A DNA stretch of 9,887 bases from Accumulibacter sp. (GTDB lineage: Bacteria > Pseudomonadota > Gammaproteobacteria > Burkholderiales > Rhodocyclaceae): assembly GCA_003538495.1 (NCBI GenBank), contig DPSD01000105.1, positions 1 to 9,887 on the forward strand, written 5' to 3'. Of the stretch, positions 1-8,797 are shown one piece after another. The notes beneath the pieces were generated by a model. It ran no database searches. It had not been told where the DNA came from and was given only the letters and a program-made list of their open reading frames with translations. Position numbers and translations under genes: made by a program. Numbering within the stretch: position 1 is the stretch's first letter; each line of letters opens with the position of its first letter.

Positions 1-11
1 GTCTTCTTCAA
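1..11 (-). CDS. Start of probable OmpH/Skp-family periplasmic chaperone (partial)
   Basis: Only the first codons are inside the window. On the minus strand, 15 nt after the bamA stop, TTG-AAG-AAG-AC begins a frame reading (M)-K-K-T. A good Shine-Dalgarno, GGGAG at 19-23, lies 7 nt upstream of the TTG, and this spacing is the main reason to call a start here. A Met-Lys-Lys opening is typical of a signal peptide. In proteobacteria the gene after bamA is usually ompH/skp, a periplasmic chaperone that carries unfolded outer-membrane proteins to the Bam complex. The identity therefore rests on gene order plus an exported-looking first three residues. The gene runs off the left edge, so neither product nor start codon can be confirmed from this window. 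Confidence 0.5.
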
Positions 12-26
12 GCTAATTCTCCCGAG

Positions 27-2309
27 TTAAAAGGTCGTCCCAAACTGGAACTGGAACTTTTGGAGTTTATCATTACTTTGTTCGTTGATCGGCTGACCGA
101 CGCTGAATTTCAACGGCCCCAGCGGCGAAAGCCAGGTCGCGGTGAGACCAACCGACATCCTCAATCCCTGGTCTGCGTAGGTGTAGTTATCGGTGAATAC
201 GTTACCGGCGTCAAAGAACGGCCCGAAACGGAATGCCTTGTCGAGTCCCGGGAAGGGCATCAGGATCTCCGAGTTGAAGACCGCCTTGCGCGTGCCACCG
301 AGGCGCGTGTCGGGGTATAGCGGATCGACCGGACCGAGGCTCGCGGTGTCATAGCCACGCACGGATCCGACACCGCCGGCATAGAAGTTCTTGTAGAAGG
401 GCAGCGTCTGTCCCTGCAGGCCGTTGGCGTACCCGAGATCGCCGCCAAGCATCAGAATCAGGTCCTTGGAGAGCCGGAAGTATTGCTGAATCTGATAGGT
501 CGCGCGATAGAAAGTCAAGTCGGCGCCAGGGATGGCGACCTCTAGTCCGGCCTTCTGGGTTCCACCGCTGGTCGGAAGAATGGCGCTGTCCCTGCTGTCC
601 CGGGTCCAGGACACCGTCGCCGGCACGGTAACGTTCGAGTCTCCGTGCTGCGCCTGGAACTGGATGTACTGGATCGGGGTTGCCAGGGTGATTGGCGTAA
701 TGTCGATGGTCGTCTGATCGACCGCCAGCCCGAAGTTGAGTGTTTGCTTTTCACCAATCGGATAGCCGAAGCGGATGCCGCCGCCGTATGAGGTGGACTG
801 GAAGGCGTAGCCGAGAGAGGTCGGGTTGAGCGTGCGGTAGTAGACGTCGAAGCCCTGGCTGATACCGTCAACCGTGAAGTAGGGATTGGTATAGTTGATG
901 CCGACGGTACGGTTCAACTTGCCGGTGTTCAACTGCAAGGACAGGAACTTGCCGCTGCCAAAAATGTTGGACTGCGAGATCGAGCCGGAGAGGATGACCT
1001 TTTCCGCACTTGAATAGCCAGCGCCAATGGAGATGTTGCCAGTGGACTTCTCGACGACATTGACATTCACATCAACCTGGTCGATGGTTCCGGGCACCGG
1101 CGGCGTTTCGACGTTGACTTCGGAAAAATAGTCGGTCTTGTCGATCCTGGCGCGTGACGCCACGACCCGCTCGGCATCATACCAGCCCGCTTCCATCTGG
1201 CGCATTTCCTGGCGGATTACTTCGTCACGCGTCTTGGTGTTGCCGGTGATGTTGATCCGCCGCACGTAGGCTCGCTTGCCGGGGTCGACGAAAATGGTGA
1301 ACGCGACCTGGCGCTTCTCCTTGTCGATTTCCGGAGCAGCGTTGACGTTGGCAAATGCGTAGCCCTGGGCGCCAAGTTTGTCGGCAATCGCCTTGGTGCT
1401 CTCGTTGAGCTTCTCGCGGGAAAAGACGTCCCCGGGCTTGACCTTGACCGCTTTCCTGAACTCTTCCTCCGGCAGCGTCAGATCGCCCGCGAGTTTCACC
1501 GAAGACACCAGATAGCGCTCGCCCTCGACGATGCTGATCGTGATGTAGATGTCCTTCTTGTCGGGGCTGATCGACACCTGCGTCGACTCGACGTTGAATT
1601 CCAGGAAGCCACGGTCCAGGTAATACGAACGCAGCGTTTCGAGGTCAGCGGAAAGCTTCTGCTTGGAATACTGGTCGCTCTTGGTGTACCAACTGATCCA
1701 GTTGGGCGTCCTCAGTTCGAGCGCCGCAAGCAGGTCCTTCTCCTTCAGCGCGTGCACCCCGACAATGTTGATCTGCTTGATCTTGGCGGTCTCGCCTTCG
1801 TCGACATTGAAGTTGATCGCCACGCGATTACGGTCCAGGGGCGTGATGGTGGTGGTGATGGTCACCGCGTACCTGCCCCGGGACAGATACTGGCGCTTCA
1901 GTTCCTGTTCGGCTTTTTCCAGCGTGGCGCGGTCGAAGGTGCGTGATACCGCGATACCCACCTCCTTCAGGCCCTTGAGCAACTGGTCCTTGTCGAACTC
2001 CTTGAGGCCGACAAAGTCGATCTGGGCGATCGCCGGGCGCTCCTCGACCACGACGATGAGCACGGAACCAGCCACTTCAATCCGTACATCCTTGAAAAAA
2101 CCGGTGGCAAACAAGGTCTTGATGACTTGCGCTGCCTTTTCGTCATTCATCGTATCGCCGACCTTGATCGGCAGGTAGCTGAAAACCGTCCCTGCTTCAA
2201 CACGCTGAATGCCCTCGACACGAACGTCCTGGACCGTAAACGGCTCCATGGCCACGGCGCCAGAGGCAAAAAGGGTGGCAACCAGACCTGCGAGCAGGTT
2301 TCTCTTCAT
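27..2309 (-). CDS. bamA: BamA, outer-membrane protein assembly factor (Omp85 family)
   Basis: BamA is the central subunit of the Bam complex, which folds and inserts beta-barrel proteins into the outer membrane. The 760-residue product starts with a signal peptide (residues 1-20, MKR then a hydrophobic run, likely cut after AVA). Five POTRA domains follow, at about 24-92, 93-172, 173-263, 264-344 and 345-424; each opens with an I/V-x-V/I-x-G type strand such as VQDVRVEG or VRRINITGNT. A C-terminal 16-strand barrel covers about 425-760. The VRGY motif of loop 6 is at 650-653, and the chain ends in a terminal Phe (FQFGTTF), the usual outer-membrane insertion signal. E. coli BamA is 810 residues; this shorter form fits betaproteobacteria. 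The ATG lies 4 nt after the rseP stop with no clear Shine-Dalgarno, so translation is probably coupled to rseP. Stop is TAA. The gene looks intact. Confidence 0.97.
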   Translation of the reverse strand: MKRNLLAGLVATLFASGAVAMEPFTVQDVRVEGIQRVEAGTVFSYLPIKVGDTMNDEKAAQVIKTLFATGFFKDVRIEVAGSVLIVVVEERPAIAQIDFVGLKEFDKDQLLKGLKEVGIAVSRTFDRATLEKAEQELKRQYLSRGRYAVTITTTITPLDRNRVAINFNVDEGETAKIKQINIVGVHALKEKDLLAALELRTPNWISWYTKSDQYSKQKLSADLETLRSYYLDRGFLEFNVESTQVSISPDKKDIYITISIVEGERYLVSSVKLAGDLTLPEEEFRKAVKVKPGDVFSREKLNESTKAIADKLGAQGYAFANVNAAPEIDKEKRQVAFTIFVDPGKRAYVRRINITGNTKTRDEVIRQEMRQMEAGWYDAERVVASRARIDKTDYFSEVNVETPPVPGTIDQVDVNVNVVEKSTGNISIGAGYSSAEKVILSGSISQSNIFGSGKFLSLQLNTGKLNRTVGINYTNPYFTVDGISQGFDVYYRTLNPTSLGYAFQSTSYGGGIRFGYPIGEKQTLNFGLAVDQTTIDITPITLATPIQYIQFQAQHGDSNVTVPATVSWTRDSRDSAILPTSGGTQKAGLEVAIPGADLTFYRATYQIQQYFRLSKDLILMLGGDLGYANGLQGQTLPFYKNFYAGGVGSVRGYDTASLGPVDPLYPDTRLGGTRKAVFNSEILMPFPGLDKAFRFGPFFDAGNVFTDNYTYADQGLRMSVGLTATWLSPLGPLKFSVGQPINEQSNDKLQKFQFQFGTTF

Positions 2310-2313
2310 GAGT

Positions 2314-3681
2314 TCAGCCGGAAATCAGTCGATTGATGTCGTTGTAGAAAGCGAAAGCCATCAGTATGAGCAGGAGCGCCAGACCGATCTGCTGACCGAT
2401 CTCCATGGTGCGCTCGGAAACTGGCCCACGCTTGATGATTTCGACGAGATAATACAGCAAATGGCCCCCATCCAGGATCGGGATCGGCAGCAGATTCAGG
2501 ACGCCAAGGCTGATGCTGACCAGCGCCATGAACTTGATATAGTAGTCGAGACCGAGTCTCGCGGAGCGGCCAGCGTAGTCAGCAATGGTCACCGGTCCGC
2601 TGATATTGCGCCACGAAACCTCGCCGGTAATCATCTTGCCCATCATCAGCAAGGTGAACGCCGACTTGTCCCAGGTCTCGACGACTGCCTTGCGCAACGC
2701 TGATACCGGCCCATAGCTGACGGTAATCATCAACGCGGCTCGCGCCCGATCGCCATCGCTGACCGAAACGCCCACCCGGCCTATCTCCTCGCCCTGCTCG
2801 TCGATCGTTGCCGGGGTCAGCGCGATGGCGATCGGCTGACCATCGCGGAGCACCTCAAGAGCTAACCGTTTGCCGGGCGACTGGCGAACGATGCGCACAA
2901 AATCGGCCCAACTGTCTATCTCATAGTCATCGACGGAGAGCACCTCGTCGCCAAGACGCAGGCCGGCGTCGGCCGCCGCACTATTCGCTTTGACCGTGCC
3001 AAGCACGGGCGGCAGGCTGGGCCGGTGGAGAGCAAGTCCCAGCCTGTCGAGCGCGTCACCCTCCCAGCCCGAGCGCCGGACAGCCGAGACGTCAAGGCGG
3101 CGAATGCTGATCTCCCGGCGCGGGTTGATCACTTCGAGGGCGACCTCGTCGGCGTCGACCGCTCTTTCCAGCAAGGCCCAACGCATTTCCTGCCACGTTT
3201 GAACGGGCTCACCGGCAACCTTCAGCACCAATTCGCCGTTTTCCAGTCCGGCTGTCGCGGCGGCACTCGCGGCGACCGGCGCGCCGAGCAATGGTTTGAA
3301 TTCCTCCGTACCGTGCCAAAAGAGTCCCCAGTACAGCACGATGGCCAATAGAAAGTTGGCCAGCGGTCCAGCAGCAACGATCACCATCCGCTTCAAAACC
3401 GGCTGCCGGTTGAAGCTCCGGTGCAAATCCGCCGCGGGAACGTCGCCCTCACGCTCATCGAGCATCTTGACGTAGCCGCCCAGCGGGAACGCGGCAATTG
3501 CCCACTCCGTGCCATCCCGGCCAAAGCGCCGCGCCCAGAGCAGCCGTCCGAAGCCGACCGAAAAGCGCAGAACCTTGACGCCGGCCCAGCGTGCGGCGAG
3601 ATAGTGCCCGTACTCGTGGACCACCACCAGAACTCCCAGAACCAGAGCAAAGGCGGCCAGGTAGTAGAGGAAGCCGCTCAC
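2314..3681 (-). CDS. rseP: RseP, inner-membrane site-2 zinc protease
   Basis: RseP is an intramembrane metalloprotease. In the sigmaE envelope-stress pathway it cuts the anti-sigma factor RseA after DegS, and it also clears leftover signal peptides. The 455-residue product has a first membrane helix carrying the zinc motif HEYGH (22-26), then a GGYVKM segment (68-73), a second helix at about 99-120, two PDZ domains at about 129-200 and 223-292, a third helix, and the [11 protein letters not shown] motif (396-406) whose Asp404 is the third zinc ligand. A final helix lies near 431-447. The length is close to E. coli RseP (450). The start is GTG, and it overlaps the dxr stop as GTGA (3678-3681), a typical translational-coupling junction. 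No stronger in-frame start fits the family N-terminus. Its position just before bamA puts the stress-signal protease next to the barrel-assembly factor whose failure triggers that signal. Confidence 0.96.
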   Translation of the reverse strand: MSGFLYYLAAFALVLGVLVVVHEYGHYLAARWAGVKVLRFSVGFGRLLWARRFGRDGTEWAIAAFPLGGYVKMLDEREGDVPAADLHRSFNRQPVLKRMVIVAAGPLANFLLAIVLYWGLFWHGTEEFKPLLGAPVAASAAATAGLENGELVLKVAGEPVQTWQEMRWALLERAVDADEVALEVINPRREISIRRLDVSAVRRSGWEGDALDRLGLALHRPSLPPVLGTVKANSAAADAGLRLGDEVLSVDDYEIDSWADFVRIVRQSPGKRLALEVLRDGQPIAIALTPATIDEQGEEIGRVGVSVSDGDRARAALMITVSYGPVSALRKAVVETWDKSAFTLLMMGKMITGEVSWRNISGPVTIADYAGRSARLGLDYYIKFMALVSISLGVLNLLPIPILDGGHLLYYLVEIIKRGPVSERTMEIGQQIGLALLLILMAFAFYNDINRLISG

Positions 3682-4874
3682 CGCGAGGCCTGCGTCGTGA
3701 GGTCCGCAATGTAGGCCCGGGCGGCGTCGCGAGCCATCCGGTCGGCGGCCAGGACATCCGCCAGCGAGTCCAGTGCGCAGTTCGCAGGCAGGCGGTCCAT
3801 GACGTCAGCAATCACGCGAGCGATCACCGTGAAGCCGATCCGCCCGTCGAGGAAGGCCTGCACCGCCACTTCGTTGGCGGCGTTGAGTGTGGTCGGCGCG
3901 CAACCCCCTGCCGCCAGCGCACGATAGGCAAGAGCCAGACACGGGAAACGCCCGAAGTCCGGCCTCTCGAAGTGCAGCGACGCGACCCTGAACAGATCGA
4001 GCGGCTCGACGCCAGCCGAAATGCGCCTTGGATACGCCAGCGCGTGCGCAATCGGCGTACGCATGTCCGGATTGCCGAGTTCGGCGATCACCGAGCCGTC
4101 GGCGTACTGGACGAGCGAATGGACGATGCTTTCCGGGTGAATTACGACCTCGATGCGATCGGCGGGAACGTTGAACAGCCAGTGCGCCTCGATGATCTCC
4201 AGACCCTTGTTCATCATCGTCGCCGAATCCACCGAAATCTTTCGTCCCATGACCCAGTTCGGATGCGCGCAGGCCTGCTCGGGGCTGACCGAATCGAGGT
4301 CGTCGAGCGCGCAGGTTCGAAACGGCCCACCCGAGGCGGTGAGATACAGGCCGAGCACGCCGCTATCTGCTAAATTACCTGAATAACCCGTCGGGAGAGA
4401 CTGAAAAATAGCGTTATGTTCACTGTCTATTGGCAGCAATACGGCGCCGCTATGACGAACGGCGCGCATGAAAACCGCGCCGGCCATGACCAGCGCCTCC
4501 TTGTTGGCCAACAGGATCTTCTTGCCCGCGACGGCGGCAGCCAAGGTCGGCGGCAAACCGGCGGCACCGACGATGGCCGCCATCACCGCATCGACTTCCG
4601 GCAACTGGGCCATCCGCAGCAGCGCATCGGGGCCCCATGCCACCTCGGTCCGGCAGCCGGCTGCAAGCAGGCGCGCCGCGAGGTCTGCGGCCAGTGCCGG
4701 ATCGCCAAGCACCGCGTAACGCGGCTGGAATTCGACGCATTGCGCGAACAGCAGGTCGACCTGACGATGCGCGCAAAGGGCCACCAGCCGGTAGGTCTGC
4801 CGGTGACGGCGAACGACATCCAGGGTATTGACCCCGATCGAACCCGTCGACCCCAGGATGGTGAGATTTTGCAC
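3678..4874 (-). CDS. dxr: Dxr, 1-deoxy-D-xylulose 5-phosphate reductoisomerase
   Basis: Dxr converts 1-deoxy-D-xylulose 5-phosphate to 2-C-methyl-D-erythritol 4-phosphate with NADPH, the first committed step of the MEP isoprenoid pathway in the cytoplasm. From the GTG at 4874 the protein has 398 residues, the same length as E. coli Dxr, and starts [14 protein letters not shown], matching the family N-terminus with its NADPH-binding GSTGSIG loop. A TTG at 4895, overlapping the cdsA stop as TTGA, would add seven residues (MSASGGV) and is the alternative start; I prefer GTG because of the family match and a G-rich run at 4879-4883. In GTG numbering, the LLANKEALV segment is at 121-129, the metal ligands are Asp150, Glu152 and Glu226 (in MNKGLE), and the substrate loop ASGGPFR follows at 180-186, with His204 in the HPNW motif. 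Residues 145-170 are encoded by unusually AT-rich codons (see findings). All catalytic residues are present. Confidence 0.95.
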   Translation of the reverse strand: MQNLTILGSTGSIGVNTLDVVRRHRQTYRLVALCAHRQVDLLFAQCVEFQPRYAVLGDPALAADLAARLLAAGCRTEVAWGPDALLRMAQLPEVDAVMAAIVGAAGLPPTLAAAVAGKKILLANKEALVMAGAVFMRAVRHSGAVLLPIDSEHNAIFQSLPTGYSGNLADSGVLGLYLTASGGPFRTCALDDLDSVSPEQACAHPNWVMGRKISVDSATMMNKGLEIIEAHWLFNVPADRIEVVIHPESIVHSLVQYADGSVIAELGNPDMRTPIAHALAYPRRISAGVEPLDLFRVASLHFERPDFGRFPCLALAYRALAAGGCAPTTLNAANEVAVQAFLDGRIGFTVIARVIADVMDRLPANCALDSLADVLAADRMARDAARAYIADLTTQASR

Positions 4875-4891
4875 GACGCCCCCGGAAGCGC

Positions 4892-5728
4892 TCAATGCGC
4901 AGTCGCCAGCCAGACCAGGGCGACCAGCGGCAGGGTCGACGTGAGACTGTCGATCCGGTCGAGCACACCGCCGTGGCCCGGCAGCACGTTGCTGCTATCC
5001 TTCAGGCCCGCCTGGCGTTTGAGCAGCGACTCGAAGAGGTCACCAAGGACGCTGATCACCGTCAACAGGATCATGATCAGCAGCAGCAGCAGGTAATTGT
5101 CAGACAGCGTCGCCGGCAGCTTCGAGGACACCAGAAAGCCGTAGGCGACGACCGCGACGCCACCGCCAACCGCCCCTTCCCAGGTCTTTCCCGGGCTGAT
5201 GTTTGGTGCGAGTTTGTGCTTGCCGAAACGTCGCCCCGTGAAATAGGCGCCAATATCCGCCAGCCAGACGACGGCCATGATCGCCAGCAAGGCTGGCGGC
5301 CCGGCCTGCCGCAGCTGCACCAGCGCCAGCCAGGTCGGCAGAATCAGCAGCATGCCGATCATCAGACCGACGCCATGGTTTGACAAGGACCAGCGCCGTT
5401 TCAGCCAGATCGGCACGGCCAGCAGCCACCAGACGGCAGCCGGCAGGTAGAACCACGCCCCCAGACGCCATGCCTCCTCGGGAGAAGCAGCGGCGAGGCC
5501 GACCGCCGCCGGCTCAAGAGCGCTGATCCCCGAGCAGGTAATGGCCAGCAGGACGCCAAGAAGGATCCGTGCCGCTCCACCGAGGCGCATCAAGCCCCCC
5601 CACTCCCAGGCAGCGACAGTGGCTACTGCCGTGGCGAAGACCAGCCACCCGAGAGGCGGCAGGTAGAAGAGTGCAAGAAAGAAGGCCGCAAACAGGAAGA
5701 CCGCGGTAATAACCCGCGTCTTAAGCAT
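4892..5728 (-). CDS. cdsA: CdsA, phosphatidate cytidylyltransferase (CDP-diacylglycerol synthase)
   Basis: CdsA joins CTP and phosphatidic acid to form CDP-diacylglycerol, the precursor of all membrane phospholipids, at the inner membrane. The 278-residue product is very hydrophobic, with several predicted helices, the first at about 5-24. A conserved segment [16 protein letters not shown] is at 155-170, followed by ISPGKTWEG at 177-185. The family signature is complete at 234-260: it starts SLLKR, has KD at 243-244, GHGG at 251-254, and ends LDRID, with Asp257 and Asp260 among the conserved acidic residues. The open frame extends 48 codons upstream, but that part lies inside uppS and is low-complexity and Arg/Ser-rich. 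The ATG at 5726-5728 gives the typical MLKTRVITA start. It overlaps the uppS end by 8 nt and lacks a strong Shine-Dalgarno, so coupling is likely. The E. coli protein has 285 residues. Confidence 0.95.
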   Translation of the reverse strand: MLKTRVITAVFLFAAFFLALFYLPPLGWLVFATAVATVAAWEWGGLMRLGGAARILLGVLLAITCSGISALEPAAVGLAAASPEEAWRLGAWFYLPAAVWWLLAVPIWLKRRWSLSNHGVGLMIGMLLILPTWLALVQLRQAGPPALLAIMAVVWLADIGAYFTGRRFGKHKLAPNISPGKTWEGAVGGGVAVVAYGFLVSSKLPATLSDNYLLLLLIMILLTVISVLGDLFESLLKRQAGLKDSSNVLPGHGGVLDRIDSLTSTLPLVALVWLATAH

Positions 5729-6515
5729 CGATTCGCGAGTCCGTCGGAGAGAGCGTCGCCGGCGAATGGCCGACCAGCTGTTCGCTCGTTCGCCCGAATC
5801 GACGCTCACGCTGCTGATACGAGGCCAGCGCGCCATCGAAAGCCGCCGAGTCGAACTCGGGCCAGAGTACATCGGTGAAGTACAACTCGGAATAGGCCAG
5901 TTGCCAAAGCAGGAAGTTGCTGATCCGCTGCTCTCCTCCAGTGCGGATGAACAAATCAGGCTCCGGCGCGTAACTCATGGCCAAATGCGGCGCAAGGTCG
6001 CTCTCGCTCCATTCGCCGCTCGCATCCGGCTGGCTGATCAGCATCCGCCTGACCGCCTGGAGGATATCCCAGCGGCCGCCGTAATTGGCGGCAATGGTCA
6101 GGATCAGCTGTTCGTTGGCGGCGGTTCTCTGCTCCGACACCTGGATCAGCGTCTGCAGCTCTGGCTCGAAACGCGAAAGATCGCCGACCACACGCAAGCG
6201 TACGCCATTGCGATGGAGCTTGCTGACCTCGTCCTTCAGGGCACGTCTGAAGAGCTGCATCAACAGCGACACCTCCTCTTCCGGCCGGCGCCAGTTCTCC
6301 GAGCTGAAGGCAAAAAGCGTCAGATATTCGATACCGCGCTCAAGGCACGCCCGAACCGTCTCGCGAACGGTCTCGACGCCGCGACGATGCCCAGCAAAGC
6401 GCGGCAACAAGCGCTTCTTGGCCCATCGTCCGTTGCCGTCCATGATGATCGCCACGTGCCTAGGCACCGCTGAAGTTGCCGGGACGTTCCGCGTGGAGCT
6501 GCCAAAGAGAGCCAT
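5721..6515 (-). CDS. uppS: UppS, undecaprenyl diphosphate synthase (cis-prenyltransferase)
   Basis: UppS adds eight isopentenyl units to farnesyl diphosphate to make C55 undecaprenyl diphosphate, the lipid carrier for peptidoglycan and surface polysaccharides. The 264-residue product carries all five conserved cis-prenyltransferase regions: MDGNGRWA (25-32) with catalytic Asp26, the AGHRRG loop with His43, [11 protein letters not shown] (68-78), and [11 protein letters not shown] (191-201) followed by [11 protein letters not shown] with a conserved Glu at 210. These match E. coli UppS, including the same numbering for Asp26 and His43. About 25 residues after the last conserved block form a variable tail. 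The ATG is 23 nt after the frr stop, with only a weak GAGC as a possible ribosome site. It is followed by cdsA with an 8-nt overlap. Function is closely linked to dxr two genes on, which supplies the isoprenoid building blocks. Confidence 0.97.
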   Translation of the reverse strand: MALFGSSTRNVPATSAVPRHVAIIMDGNGRWAKKRLLPRFAGHRRGVETVRETVRACLERGIEYLTLFAFSSENWRRPEEEVSLLMQLFRRALKDEVSKLHRNGVRLRVVGDLSRFEPELQTLIQVSEQRTAANEQLILTIAANYGGRWDILQAVRRMLISQPDASGEWSESDLAPHLAMSYAPEPDLFIRTGGEQRISNFLLWQLAYSELYFTDVLWPEFDSAAFDGALASYQQRERRFGRTSEQLVGHSPATLSPTDSRIDA

Positions 6516-6538
6516 TTCGATTGCTCGGCAGACAGCGT

Positions 6539-7099
6539 CTAGATGGCCATCAACTCGGTTTCCTTGTGGCTGAGTTGCTTGTCGATCTCGGCAACGTAGC
6601 GGTCGGTGAGTTTCTGGATGTCGTCCTGAGCCCGGTGTTCCTCATCCTCCGAGCACTCCTTGTTCTTGAGCATCTCCTTGAGAGTGGCGATCGCGTCACG
6701 CCGCAGGTTGCGCACCGCAACCTTGGTCCCCTCCCCCTCGCCCTTCACCACCTTGATCAGATCGCGGCGCCGTTCCTCGGTAAGCGCTGGCATTGGAACG
6801 CGGATCAACTCCCCTTGCGAAGACGGATTGAGTCCCAGGTCGCAGTCACGAATGGCCTTTTCGACCTTCGCTGCCATCCCCTTCTCCCAGGTCTGTACGC
6901 CAAGCGCACGGGCATCGATCACGGTCACGTTGGCAACCGTGTTGATCGGCACCAGGGAGCCGTAGTACTCGACCTGCACGTGGTCCAGCAGGCCGATGTG
7001 CGCCCGTCCAGTCCGCACTTTGGCCAAGTCGGTCTTGAGCGCCTCAATCGACTTCTGCATCTTTACCTCGGCAGCTTTCTTCACATCAGCTATCGACAT
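6539..7099 (-). CDS. frr: Frr, ribosome recycling factor
   Basis: Frr works with EF-G to split the post-termination ribosome so that the subunits can be reused. The product has 186 residues (E. coli 185). Domain I is the three-helix bundle formed by about 1-30 and 105-186, and domain II is the inserted beta domain at about 31-104. Conserved segments are KVRTGRAH (27-34), VEYYGS (43-48), DLGLNP (87-92), [13 protein letters not shown] (99-111) and [10 protein letters not shown] (127-136), whose Arg residues contact 23S rRNA. The open frame reaches 39 codons further upstream, but that stretch lies in the pyrH gene in another frame. The ATG at 7097-7099 gives the family start (MSIADVKK) and has a good Shine-Dalgarno, GGAG, at 7106-7109. 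The gap to the pyrH stop is 11 nt. Stop is TAG. Confidence 0.97.
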   Translation of the reverse strand: MSIADVKKAAEVKMQKSIEALKTDLAKVRTGRAHIGLLDHVQVEYYGSLVPINTVANVTVIDARALGVQTWEKGMAAKVEKAIRDCDLGLNPSSQGELIRVPMPALTEERRRDLIKVVKGEGEGTKVAVRNLRRDAIATLKEMLKNKECSEDEEHRAQDDIQKLTDRYVAEIDKQLSHKETELMAI

Positions 7100-7110
7100 T
7101 TCGGTCTCCG

Positions 7111-7839
7111 TCAGCAATACACCAGGGTGCCTTCGTTCTCGCCCATCGTAACCCGCTCCAAGGCCCCATGCTTGAAAATCGAGAAGACGTTGATCGGCAA
7201 CTTCTGGTCCCGACACAGGGCGAAAGCCGTGGCGTCCATCACCGCCAGATTCTGCGCGATGGCTTCATCGAAGCTGATCCGGTCATAGCGAACGGCCAAG
7301 GGATCCTTCTTGGGGTCGGCCGAATATATACCGTCAACCTTGGTCGCCTTGAGCACGATTTCAGCACCGATTTCGGCGCCACGCAAGGCGGCAGCGGTGT
7401 CTGTCGTGAAAAACGGGTTACCCGTACCAGCAGCGAAAATAACCGTCCGGCCCTGTTCCAGGTAGCGGATCGCCTTGGCACGAATATACGGTTCCACCAC
7501 CTGCTCGATATTCAGCGCTGACTGCACGCGGGAAGCCATTCCGGCAGCCCGCATCGCATCGTGCAACGCCAACCCGTTCATCACCGTTGCCAGCATGCCC
7601 ATGTAGTCCGCCTGGGCGCGGTCCATTCCCGTGGCAGCCGGCGCAACACCGCGAAAGATGTTTCCGCCGCCGATCACCACCCCGACCTGCACGCCCATGT
7701 CGACAATCACCTTGATTTCGGCAACGATCCCCGAAATAGTTTGCCTGTTGATGCCATAAGCATCGCCCCCCATGAGGGCCTCGCCGGACAGTTTGAGCAG
7801 GATACGTTTGTATCTCGGCGAGTTCTCGGACATCGACAT
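7111..7839 (-). CDS. pyrH: PyrH, UMP kinase
   Basis: PyrH phosphorylates UMP to UDP with ATP in pyrimidine nucleotide synthesis; the bacterial enzyme is a hexamer of the amino-acid-kinase fold, typically activated by GTP and inhibited by UTP. The 242-residue product has the phosphate-binding KLSGEAL (16-22), GGGNIFRG (57-64), the [16 protein letters not shown] helix (73-88), [13 protein letters not shown] (138-150) for UMP binding, [10 protein letters not shown] (167-176) in the nucleotide site, and [11 protein letters not shown] (202-212). Two in-frame ATGs compete, at 7839 and 7833 (MSM-). The Shine-Dalgarno AAGGAG at 7844-7849 is 4 nt from the first and 10 nt from the second, so both are possible; the difference is two residues. 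Spacing is 44 nt after tsf and 11 nt before frr. This tsf-pyrH-frr order is widely conserved in bacteria. Confidence 0.97.
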   Translation of the reverse strand: MSMSENSPRYKRILLKLSGEALMGGDAYGINRQTISGIVAEIKVIVDMGVQVGVVIGGGNIFRGVAPAATGMDRAQADYMGMLATVMNGLALHDAMRAAGMASRVQSALNIEQVVEPYIRAKAIRYLEQGRTVIFAAGTGNPFFTTDTAAALRGAEIGAEIVLKATKVDGIYSADPKKDPLAVRYDRISFDEAIAQNLAVMDATAFALCRDQKLPINVFSIFKHGALERVTMGENEGTLVYC

Positions 7840-7883
7840 GGTGCTCCTTCAGTCAGGCCTGATCAGCCACGCGTGCTGGACGA

Positions 7884-8777
7884 CTACTTCTGGGCAGCGG
7901 CGGCCTGAGCAGCCACTTCAGCAGCGAAATCGTTGCTCTTCTTGGCAAGCCCTTCACCCACGACGAACAATACGAAGCCAGCAACCGAAGCAGCCTTGGA
8001 CTTGAGCAACTGGGCAATGGTCTGCTTGCCGTCTTCGGCCTTGACAAAGACCTGTCCGAGCAAGGTCACTTCGTTCAGGAATTTCTGCACGGAACCCTCG
8101 GCGATCTTCTCGAGCATCGCTTCAGGTTTTCCGGCTTCCCTCGCCTTCTCGATGGCGATCCGACGCTCGCTGTCGATCAGATCCGGCGCGACACCGGTTG
8201 CATCGAGAGCCTTCGGCTTTCCCGCCGCGATCTGCATGGCCAGGTCCTTGGCCAGTTGATCGTCACCGCCCAGACAGTCGAGCAGAACACCAATCTTGGC
8301 GCCGCCATGCACATACGAAGCAAGCTTTCCCGTGGCCTGCATGCGAACGAAGCGACGGATCGAAAGGTTCTCGCCGATCTTTCCGACCAGCGCCGTACGC
8401 GTCGATTCGACCGTACCGTCGCCCATCGGCAAGGCCGACAGGGCAGCCACGTCGGCCGGGTCAGCGGTTGCGACCAGTGCCGCGCAACTGCTGGCAAGCT
8501 TCAGGAAATCATCGTTCTTGGCGACAAAGTCGGTTTCGCAGTTGATTTCGATCAGCGCACCCATTGTGCCGTCATCCGACAAGTGGATGGCCACAACGCC
8601 TTCCGCGGTAATCCGACTGGCAGCCTTGCTGGCTTTCGAACCAAGCTTCACGCGCAAAATTTCTTCGGCCTTGCCGAGATCGCCAGCGGCCTCGGTCAGG
8701 GCCCGCTTACATTCCATCATCGGCGCGTCGGTTCTTTCGCGCAGTTCCTTCACCATGCTTGCGGTAATTTCCGCCAT
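7884..8777 (-). CDS. tsf: EF-Ts, translation elongation factor
   Basis: EF-Ts is the guanine-nucleotide exchange factor that releases GDP from EF-Tu. The product has 297 residues, longer than E. coli (283). The N-terminal UBA-like domain is at about 1-55 ([16 protein letters not shown], then [11 protein letters not shown]). The EF-Tu contact motif TDFVAK is at 82-87, with the Asp83-Phe84 pair that disturbs the Mg/GDP site. Further conserved segments are [10 protein letters not shown] near 136-145, the subdomain C region around 200-250, and the C-terminal FAAEVAAQ module. Two ATGs lie six bases apart, at 8783 and 8777. The Shine-Dalgarno GGAG at 8785-8788 is only 1 nt from the first but 7 nt from the second, and the second gives the family start MAEITAS, so 8777 is chosen. 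The gene follows rpsB after 117 nt, as in most proteobacteria. Stop is TAG. Confidence 0.97.
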   Translation of the reverse strand: MAEITASMVKELRERTDAPMMECKRALTEAAGDLGKAEEILRVKLGSKASKAASRITAEGVVAIHLSDDGTMGALIEINCETDFVAKNDDFLKLASSCAALVATADPADVAALSALPMGDGTVESTRTALVGKIGENLSIRRFVRMQATGKLASYVHGGAKIGVLLDCLGGDDQLAKDLAMQIAAGKPKALDATGVAPDLIDSERRIAIEKAREAGKPEAMLEKIAEGSVQKFLNEVTLLGQVFVKAEDGKQTIAQLLKSKAASVAGFVLFVVGEGLAKKSNDFAAEVAAQAAAAQK

Positions 8778-8784
8778 TTTCATT

Positions 8785-8788
8785 CTCC
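8785..8788 (-). promoter_or_regulatory. tsf ribosome binding site (decides the start)
   Basis: GGAG on the minus strand. It is 1 nt before the upstream ATG (8783) and 7 nt before the downstream ATG (8777). Only the second spacing is in the normal range, which supports the shorter 297-residue EF-Ts. Confidence 0.7.
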
Positions 8789-8797
8789 ACTTGCATA

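Noticed and set aside
3591..4373. Plus-strand open frame of 260 codons opposite rseP and dxr
   Set aside because: The product is rich in Arg, Pro and Gly with no family likeness and is fully covered by conserved genes on the other strand; it is a codon-bias shadow.
5729..5872. 48-codon upstream extension of cdsA
   Set aside because: It lies inside uppS, is Arg/Ser-rich, and does not match CdsA N-termini; the ATG at 5728 gives the usual start.
7100..7216. 39-codon upstream extension of frr
   Set aside because: It lies mostly inside pyrH in another frame, and the internal ATG at 7099 has a good ribosome site and the family N-terminus.
7853..7866. Overlapping palindromes TCAGGCCTGA and CTGATCAG between tsf and pyrH
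   Set aside because: Each is a short palindrome without a loop and has no U-tract, so neither makes a terminator; such short palindromes arise by chance.
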